From assembly GCA_947626795.1 (NCBI GenBank), contig CANQTH010000021.1, positions 1 to 37,495 on the forward strand: 37,495 nt of DNA. The letters are read 5' to 3'. This document shows, in pieces, positions 33,321 through 37,495 of this stretch. Source of the DNA: an uncultured Lachnospiraceae bacterium (lineage in GTDB: Bacteria; Bacillota; Clostridia; Lachnospirales; Lachnospiraceae). A program made the translations under genes and the position numbers. How positions within the stretch are numbered: the first letter of the stretch is position 1; the number at the start of each line of letters is the position of its first letter. Below the pieces are notes generated by a model. That model saw nothing but the letters and a program-made list of their open reading frames with translations. It made no database searches and was not told the origin of the DNA.

Positions 33321-33953
33321 ATGATCCGAGTGGAGAATGTGTCCCTGACGCTGAACAGGCGCGGGATATTAAAAGAAGTGTCCCTGTGGGCGGGCAGGGG
33401 AGAGGCGGTCGGCCTTGTGGGCGGCAATGGCTCCGGGAAGACGATGCTGATGAAATGCATCTGCGGGTTTCAGACGGCGTTCACCGGGGAGATCGAAGTG
33501 TTTGGGGAAAAGATCGGGAAGGAGGCCGAGTTTCCCAAAAGCACGGGGTTCATCCTTGAGACCCCGGGGTTCATGCCGTACATGAGCGGCTATGAGAACT
33601 TGAAGGTTTTGGCGGACATCCGCAAGAAGATCGGAAAAAAGGAGATCTTTTCGTATATGGAACTCGTGGGCCTGGACCCGGAGGACAAGAAAAAGGTAAG
33701 GAAGTATTCTTTGGGGATGAAGCAGCGGCTTGGGATCGCGCAGGCGCTGATGGAAGATCCGGAGATATTGATCCTGGACGAGCCTTTTAACGGGCTGGAC
33801 AAAGGGATGGCGGAAAAGATGCGGGACGTGCTGAACGCGGAAAAAGGGAAAGGGAAGACCATCCTCCTGGCCTCGCACAATGAGAAGGACATTGCGTATA
33901 TCTGCGACCACACATATGAACTGGACGCGGGGCGGGTCGTTGATGTGGCGTAA
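33321..33953 (+). CDS. ABC transporter ATP-binding protein
   Basis: 210 residues, a short stand-alone nucleotide-binding domain. Walker A is GGNGSGKTML, the signature is YSLGMKQRLG (Leu in place of the second Ser/Gly of LSGG, common in exporters of the BcrA/EcsA kind), Walker B is LILDEPFNGLD, and the switch His is in LASHNEKD. It should energise the permease encoded just upstream. The GGAGGAAGAGG RBS is strong. The length and signature are like lantibiotic-immunity and antibiotic-efflux ATPases, not importers. It is the last gene of the island; the hairpin before the tRNA gene follows. Confidence 0.92.
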   Translation: MIRVENVSLTLNRRGILKEVSLWAGRGEAVGLVGGNGSGKTMLMKCICGFQTAFTGEIEVFGEKIGKEAEFPKSTGFILETPGFMPYMSGYENLKVLADIRKKIGKKEIFSYMELVGLDPEDKKKVRKYSLGMKQRLGIAQALMEDPEILILDEPFNGLDKGMAEKMRDVLNAEKGKGKTILLASHNEKDIAYICDHTYELDAGRVVDVA

Positions 33954-33961
33954 TGCGAAGG

Positions 33962-34001
33962 TTATAAAAAACCCCTTGGAAACGTCTGTTTCCAAGGGGT
34001 T
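33962..34001 (-). terminator. Terminator between the ABC ATPase and tRNA-Arg genes
   Basis: A perfect 14-bp stem (33970-33983 with 33988-34001) has a four-base loop. On the reverse strand it is followed by TTTTTTATAA, so it terminates the tRNA transcript. On the forward strand it can also stop the island transcript, though without a U-tract. Confidence 0.93.
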
Positions 34002-34002
34002 A

Positions 34003-34076
34003 CGTGCGTGAGAGGATTCGAACCCCCGACACCTTGGTCCGTAGCCAAGTGCTCTATCCAGCTGAGCTACACACAC
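34003..34076 (-). tRNA. tRNA-Arg (anticodon ACG)
   Basis: The reverse strand folds into a full cloverleaf. The acceptor stem is GTGTGTG with CACGCAC (one G-U pair). The D arm is GCTC/GAGC. The anticodon stem is CTTGG/CCAAG with loop CTACGGA, giving anticodon ACG (read as ICG after deamination). The T loop is TTCGAAT. The discriminator base is G, and CCA is not encoded. It has its own promoter and terminator. Confidence 0.97.
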
Positions 34077-34109
34077 ATAAAAACGCCCACCGTACGTGGA
34101 ACTTTTTAT

Positions 34110-34138
34110 ATCTTATCCCGATTTCACATTTTTGTCAA
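34110..34138 (-). promoter_or_regulatory. Promoter for tRNA-Arg
   Basis: On the reverse strand, TTGACA (34133-34138, perfect), 17 bases, TAAGAT (34110-34115). Transcription would start about 25 bases before the tRNA. The rest of the gap to 34281 is AT-rich. A rightward promoter around TTGATG (34165-34170) is possible but weak. Confidence 0.85.
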
Positions 34139-34281
34139 GAGAGATTTTAAAAAAATATAAAATATTGATGAAAAAATTTAGAAAGTGTGATACCATATAA
34201 CCAGCGTCACGGTTTTTGGGGGAGGCCGGGACGGAAAATGGGAAAACGGCGCCAAAATGGCGGATGGGTAGGAGAACAGGG

Positions 34282-34764
34282 ATGGCGAAGCAGGAATTTT
34301 TGCAGGAATTGCGTGCCGCGCTGCAAGGAGAGGTCAGCCAGTCGGCGATCAATGAGCATTTGCGGTATTATGACAGCTACATTACGGAAGAGGCCAGGAA
34401 GGGGAAGAGCGAAGAAGAAGTCGTTTCCATGCTGGGAAGCCCCCGCCTGATCGCCAAGACGCTGATCGACACGTCAGAGCAGTTCGGGTCGTATGGAGGC
34501 CAGGAGAAAGGCTATCGGGAGGAAAGCGCGCAGGGACGCGCGGGGACGTCCGGCGGCTTTGAGGGCGGCTACCCATACCAGGGGCGGGACGGGCGGCCGA
34601 TGGGACGCGGGACGGGCGTCTGGTACCGGAAGCTGGTTCTTGCCCTGGCGGCTGTCGTCATTGTCATTGCCCTGGCAAACGTAGTGGCATTCCTGCTGCC
34701 GCTGCTGGTTCCGATCATATTGGTCGTGTTAATATATACCCTCATTTTCGGAGGAAGAAGATAA
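34282..34764 (+). CDS. HAAS/DUF1700 family membrane protein
   Basis: 160 residues. The N-terminal HAAS/DUF1700 domain (about 1-65) has the family signature of a short helical region ending EEEVVSMLGSPRLIAKTLI. A Gly/Tyr/Arg-rich linker (about 66-112) follows. Two closely spaced hydrophobic segments (117-157) end in GGRR. These proteins sit in the membrane with the HAAS domain inside; their biochemical role is poorly known. No padR gene accompanies this one. ATG 34282 with AGGAG seven bases upstream is preferred over an in-frame start at 34216. The next gene begins 20 bases after it, so the two are probably co-transcribed. Confidence 0.85.
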   Translation: MAKQEFLQELRAALQGEVSQSAINEHLRYYDSYITEEARKGKSEEEVVSMLGSPRLIAKTLIDTSEQFGSYGGQEKGYREESAQGRAGTSGGFEGGYPYQGRDGRPMGRGTGVWYRKLVLALAAVVIVIALANVVAFLLPLLVPIILVVLIYTLIFGGRR

Positions 34765-34784
34765 ACGGGAGATAGGAGAGCGTG

Positions 34785-37055
34785 ATGGACACAGTAAAAG
34801 TAGGCAAGGGGAAACGTTTTTTGAAAAAGGGCGACAAGGTGAGGGGGCTTTACATCATTTTGCAGGGAAGCGTCCGCGCCGTTTCAAAGAACGACGAGGT
34901 CGATATGGAGGCCGGGAGCATCGTGGGGATGCTGGACAGCGATTCTGGCAATTATGAGTGCGATTACGTGGCGAATACGGACTGCGTGTTCTATGCTTTC
35001 CCCTACAATGAGCCGGAAGATTATAAGAAGATCTTTACGGACGAGGAAAAATATGTGGCGGTCTTCGCGATGTCGGCCATGCACCAGACGGCGTCGCTGC
35101 TCAAGCGTTACAACGCGTTTTACAAGAAGGCCCAGGATTATTATAAATTTCTGGTGGGATGCCATGAGGAATACGGGAAGCTCTGCGACGACTATGGGCT
35201 TCCGGTGAAGCCGTTCGGGCGGTTGGCTTCGTTGACGCCGCTGCACTTAGACGGGAAGATCGAGCTCTGGACGATGGAGTATTACGGGAGGATGTCCGAG
35301 CTTTCCTTAAAGTCGCTCGACCAGTTCCTTGCCAGGGACCACGCGATCGGCATCGGCTCCATTTTGAACGCGGTCTGCTGGATGAAAAGCGCGATGTCGA
35401 AGATCGTGGAGATCAAGGATTACCTGAATACGCATCGGGGGCTTCTGCTCTCCGCGGAGTCTGAGAATATGTTCCAGATGTATTTCGAGCTGGCGCGGAA
35501 GGCGGCGAAGACCGGGGTGGACATGGAGCCTCTGTTCCAGAAGATCTCGGAGATCATGAATTATGCGCGGGACAGCCGGATGTTCTCGGAAAAGGTGATG
35601 GGGCTGTGCTTTGAGGAATATGAGAAATATGATTTCTACCAGGCGGACGAGACGGACATCATGGCGGAAGAGGCGCAGAAGGAAGTTTATGAGGAAGGCA
35701 TCGACCATTTGGAGCAGATTTTGGTCTATTCCGGGTACGAGGAGGAAAAGGCGGAGAGCTTTCGAAAGGCCATGGGGGAATATAAGGCCCTGCCGGACCG
35801 GTATGCGACGACGGACGACGTGCGCAAGCTGCGCAGGAAGATCACGCAGGATTTCTATGAGATATATGAGCTGGCGTTTTTCCGCTCGCTGGACGACAGG
35901 CGCGTGCCTGTGTCCGTGAAGATGTTTTTGAATTTCGGTTTCATGGACGTGGGCCTGGCCGGAGAGGAGGCAGCCCACAGCCTGCACGACATGGCGCAGG
36001 AGCTGTACCGCTGCAAGGCGGACAACGTCTTTACGATCTACGAGTGGTTAAAAAGCATTGAGCGCGGGGAAAACGAGCCGTCCCGGAACGAGTTCGATTT
36101 AGATTACACAGGATATTTGAACGAGCAGAAAAAGACGGGCAAGATCACGGCGGCCGAGCTTGCCGTCCTTGCCAAGGACAACCGGAAGAAGACGGAATTT
36201 GAGATGCACAATATGTTTGTGTCTAACAACCGCGCGACGTACGGGAAGATCTCCACGTTCTGCGCCGTTTGGCATGAGGACGACATCGTCGGCTCGGTGG
36301 AGAAGATGCTTGTGACGGCGGAAAAGGTAAACGCGGCGATCGACGAGATCCGGAACATAGATTTCTCCTTGTTTTACCGGGAAGTCGGTTTTTCCGACCC
36401 GAAGCATGACATCAACCGCGAGATGATACAAAAGGAAGTCATCCCGTATGTGATCCTGATGCCGAACCCGGGCAGCCGTGCGATGATGTGGCAGGAGACG
36501 GCGGGCATCAAAAAGGACACCCAGGCCAGGTTTGTGTTCCCAATCCTTACGTCGGTCGATATTTCGGAGATGATGATCGAGGTATGCGGACGTTTCCGCT
36601 GGGAGATGTGCCGGAAGATCCAGGGCGTGCGCTGGAACGATATCACAGAGGCGTCCCTGACTTCGGAGTACAACGATTATATCCAGTATTACCGGAAGAA
36701 TTCAAACTTGTCCGCGGAAGCGAAAGATAAGATAAAGAACGCGCTTGCCAGGGCGAAGAACAATTACCGGGAGGTATTTGTCAAGGATTACCAGAGCTGG
36801 CTGAAATATGAGGCGAAGGGGAGCTTCCGCTTAAATAAGGTAGCGCGGGAAATCCTGTTCCGCTATTGCCCGTTTAACAAGGAAATCCGCAAGGAGCTTG
36901 GGATCAACCCGATGTTCCGGGAGATGTTCGAGAAGTACGACATCTTGAAATCAAGGAAAGTGCGCCATGTGGAGACATGGTATGACCGCTACAAGAAAAA
37001 GGGCGGAGAGATTACGGAGGAATTGCAGCAGAATTTGGATTTTTATGATATGTAA
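34785..37055 (+). CDS. Large protein with N-terminal cyclic-nucleotide-binding-like domain, function unknown
   Basis: 756 residues, no membrane segment or signal peptide. The first ~95 residues look like a Crp/cNMP-binding beta-roll (FLKKGDKVRGLYIILQGSVRAV, then MEAGSIVGMLD). The cap residues that bind phosphate in Crp (the RET.A motif) are not evident, so ligand binding is doubtful. The remaining ~660 residues are helical, acidic and rich in Tyr, Lys and Glu. They have no domain I can name and no helix-turn-helix, so this is not a Crp-type transcription factor. ATG 34785 follows GATAGGAGAG; the GTG three bases upstream is less well spaced. Co-transcription with the HAAS membrane protein suggests a membrane-associated stress or signalling role, by inference only. 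Confidence 0.8.
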   Translation: MDTVKVGKGKRFLKKGDKVRGLYIILQGSVRAVSKNDEVDMEAGSIVGMLDSDSGNYECDYVANTDCVFYAFPYNEPEDYKKIFTDEEKYVAVFAMSAMHQTASLLKRYNAFYKKAQDYYKFLVGCHEEYGKLCDDYGLPVKPFGRLASLTPLHLDGKIELWTMEYYGRMSELSLKSLDQFLARDHAIGIGSILNAVCWMKSAMSKIVEIKDYLNTHRGLLLSAESENMFQMYFELARKAAKTGVDMEPLFQKISEIMNYARDSRMFSEKVMGLCFEEYEKYDFYQADETDIMAEEAQKEVYEEGIDHLEQILVYSGYEEEKAESFRKAMGEYKALPDRYATTDDVRKLRRKITQDFYEIYELAFFRSLDDRRVPVSVKMFLNFGFMDVGLAGEEAAHSLHDMAQELYRCKADNVFTIYEWLKSIERGENEPSRNEFDLDYTGYLNEQKKTGKITAAELAVLAKDNRKKTEFEMHNMFVSNNRATYGKISTFCAVWHEDDIVGSVEKMLVTAEKVNAAIDEIRNIDFSLFYREVGFSDPKHDINREMIQKEVIPYVILMPNPGSRAMMWQETAGIKKDTQARFVFPILTSVDISEMMIEVCGRFRWEMCRKIQGVRWNDITEASLTSEYNDYIQYYRKNSNLSAEAKDKIKNALARAKNNYREVFVKDYQSWLKYEAKGSFRLNKVAREILFRYCPFNKEIRKELGINPMFREMFEKYDILKSRKVRHVETWYDRYKKKGGEITEELQQNLDFYDM

Positions 37056-37139
37056 AGAATTCCCGCGGGATATGCCGGAAGATGCGGGCGGAGGATGGTC
37101 TTCTGCCTGCAGCCAGGCGGCCCGTGGGATTGTTTTGCG

Positions 37140-37225
37140 CAAATGATCCGGATCCCGGTTCCGCGATGCGGAAGCGGGATTGGCTGTTCGGCAATTCGAT
37201 CGCGCCGGAAAGCAGTGGATGAGGG
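37140..37225 (-). pseudogene. Decayed partial copy of the Rpn-type gene 3' region
   Basis: 37159-37217 repeats 37388-37447 of the adjacent gene (ttccgcgatgcggaagcgg, then ttcggcaattcgatcgcgcc, then aagcagtgg), 229 bases apart. Translated leftward it gives PLLSGAIELPN followed by RFRIAEP, against PLLPGAIELPN and RFRIAEL in the intact gene, and then loses the coiled coil. It lies just beyond the stop codon of that gene. Confidence 0.82.
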
Positions 37226-37495
37226 TTATTGTGTGGATTGTTTCGCTTCCAACTCTGCGATGCGCTTCTTGAGTTCCTCATTTTCGCTGATGTAGCGCAA
37301 GAGATCGCTGGCGTATTTTCGGTTCTCGTCAGCATATTGCGAGACTTTCTGCTCTAATTCTGTAAACTGCGAGACTTTCTCTTCCAGTTCCGCGATGCGG
37401 AAGCGGTATTTGTCGTTTGGCAATTCGATCGCGCCGGGAAGCAATGGCTTCATCATGATCAGACCCCCTGTCTTTTCGGTAATGTCCGCGCATAT
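37226..37495 (-). CDS. Rpn-type PD-(D/E)XK nuclease family protein, 3' end (starts beyond the right edge)
   Basis: The reverse strand is open from the right edge to the stop at 37226-37228, about 89 codons. It contains the LLPGAIELPNDKYRFRIAEL motif found near the C-terminus of Lachnospiraceae Rpn-type/putative transposase proteins, followed by a coiled-coil tail with heptad-like repeats (EEKVSQ, EQKVSQ, then EELKKRIAEL). Methionines at 37456 and 37453 are internal, since the frame stays open upstream of them. The nuclease domain lies outside the window. The left-edge gene is a second member of the family. The coiled-coil tail contains its own short repeat (gcgagactttct twice near 37340 and 37369). 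Confidence 0.75.
   Translation of the reverse strand: MCADITEKTGGLIMMKPLLPGAIELPNDKYRFRIAELEEKVSQFTELEQKVSQYADENRKYASDLLRYISENEELKKRIAELEAKQSTQ

Noticed and set aside
33194-33559. ORF with internal RRRVRARLWRQ repeat before the ABC ATPase
   Set aside because: Created by the 75-bp duplication and then overlaps the true ATPase gene in another frame.
28651-33953. Lactococcin-972-type bacteriocin locus
   Set aside because: The order secreted protein, membrane protein, ATPase is similar, but neither secreted protein matches lactococcin 972 and the permease is of a different type.

Overview
The window looks like a chromosome segment of a GC-rich Clostridia bacterium, most likely Lachnospiraceae (Bacillota). 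Supporting signs are sigma-A type promoters, AGGAGG-like ribosome binding sites, a CIRCE operator before groES-groEL, a lone acetate kinase opposite TmcAL, PadR/HAAS regulator pairs, and pieces of PD-(D/E)XK 'Rpn-type' nuclease genes at both edges. This placement is inferred from gene content only.

Layout. 1-664 (-): 5' part of an Rpn-type nuclease gene with a consensus promoter. 942-5952 (+): a soluble Ser/Thr kinase, then a type IIA topoisomerase pair (ParE-like, ParC-like). 6064-9975 (+): an acyl carrier protein, a response regulator, its histidine kinase and an adenylate-forming ligase, apparently one unit. 10211-14039 (+): ABC permease and ATPase of the NitT/TauT type, then nadB and nadC of NAD synthesis. 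14090-16225: CIRCE-controlled groES-groEL. 16621-19209 (+): a PAS-GGDEF-EAL cyclic-di-GMP protein and a HAD phosphatase. 19449-20912 (-): TmcAL, facing away from ackA (21324-22517, +). 22954-25198 (+): a free HPt protein and a chemoreceptor. 25431-27713 (+): GH36 alpha-galactosidase. 27758-33953: an accessory island with two PadR/HAAS regulator cassettes (one broken), two small secreted proteins, a lipoprotein, a large fused ABC permease and its ATPase. 34003-34076 (-): tRNA-Arg(ACG). 34282-37055 (+): a HAAS/DUF1700 membrane protein and a 756-residue protein with a cyclic-nucleotide-binding-like N-terminus. 37226-37495 (-): the 3' end of a second Rpn-type gene.

The strongest unexplained pattern is structural. 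Gene boundaries in this segment repeatedly carry imperfect direct duplications of about 30-150 bp: at the 5' region of the left Rpn gene, after the ABC ATPase, at the 3' ends of groEL, the GGDEF-EAL gene, TmcAL and the right Rpn gene, at the 5' end of TmcAL, and before the second ABC ATPase. A second pattern is a 143-147 bp multi-hairpin intergenic element with inverted termini, present four times. TmcAL itself carries an in-frame 24-bp minisatellite.

The best candidate for an undescribed system is the 27758-33953 island: small Sec-secreted cysteine-containing proteins, a lipoprotein and a dedicated ABC transporter, opposite PadR/HAAS regulators that were duplicated and partly deleted. Second is the carrier protein/two-component/ligase cluster, where a G9 tract at the end of the kinase gene could, on loss of one G, fuse kinase and ligase in frame.
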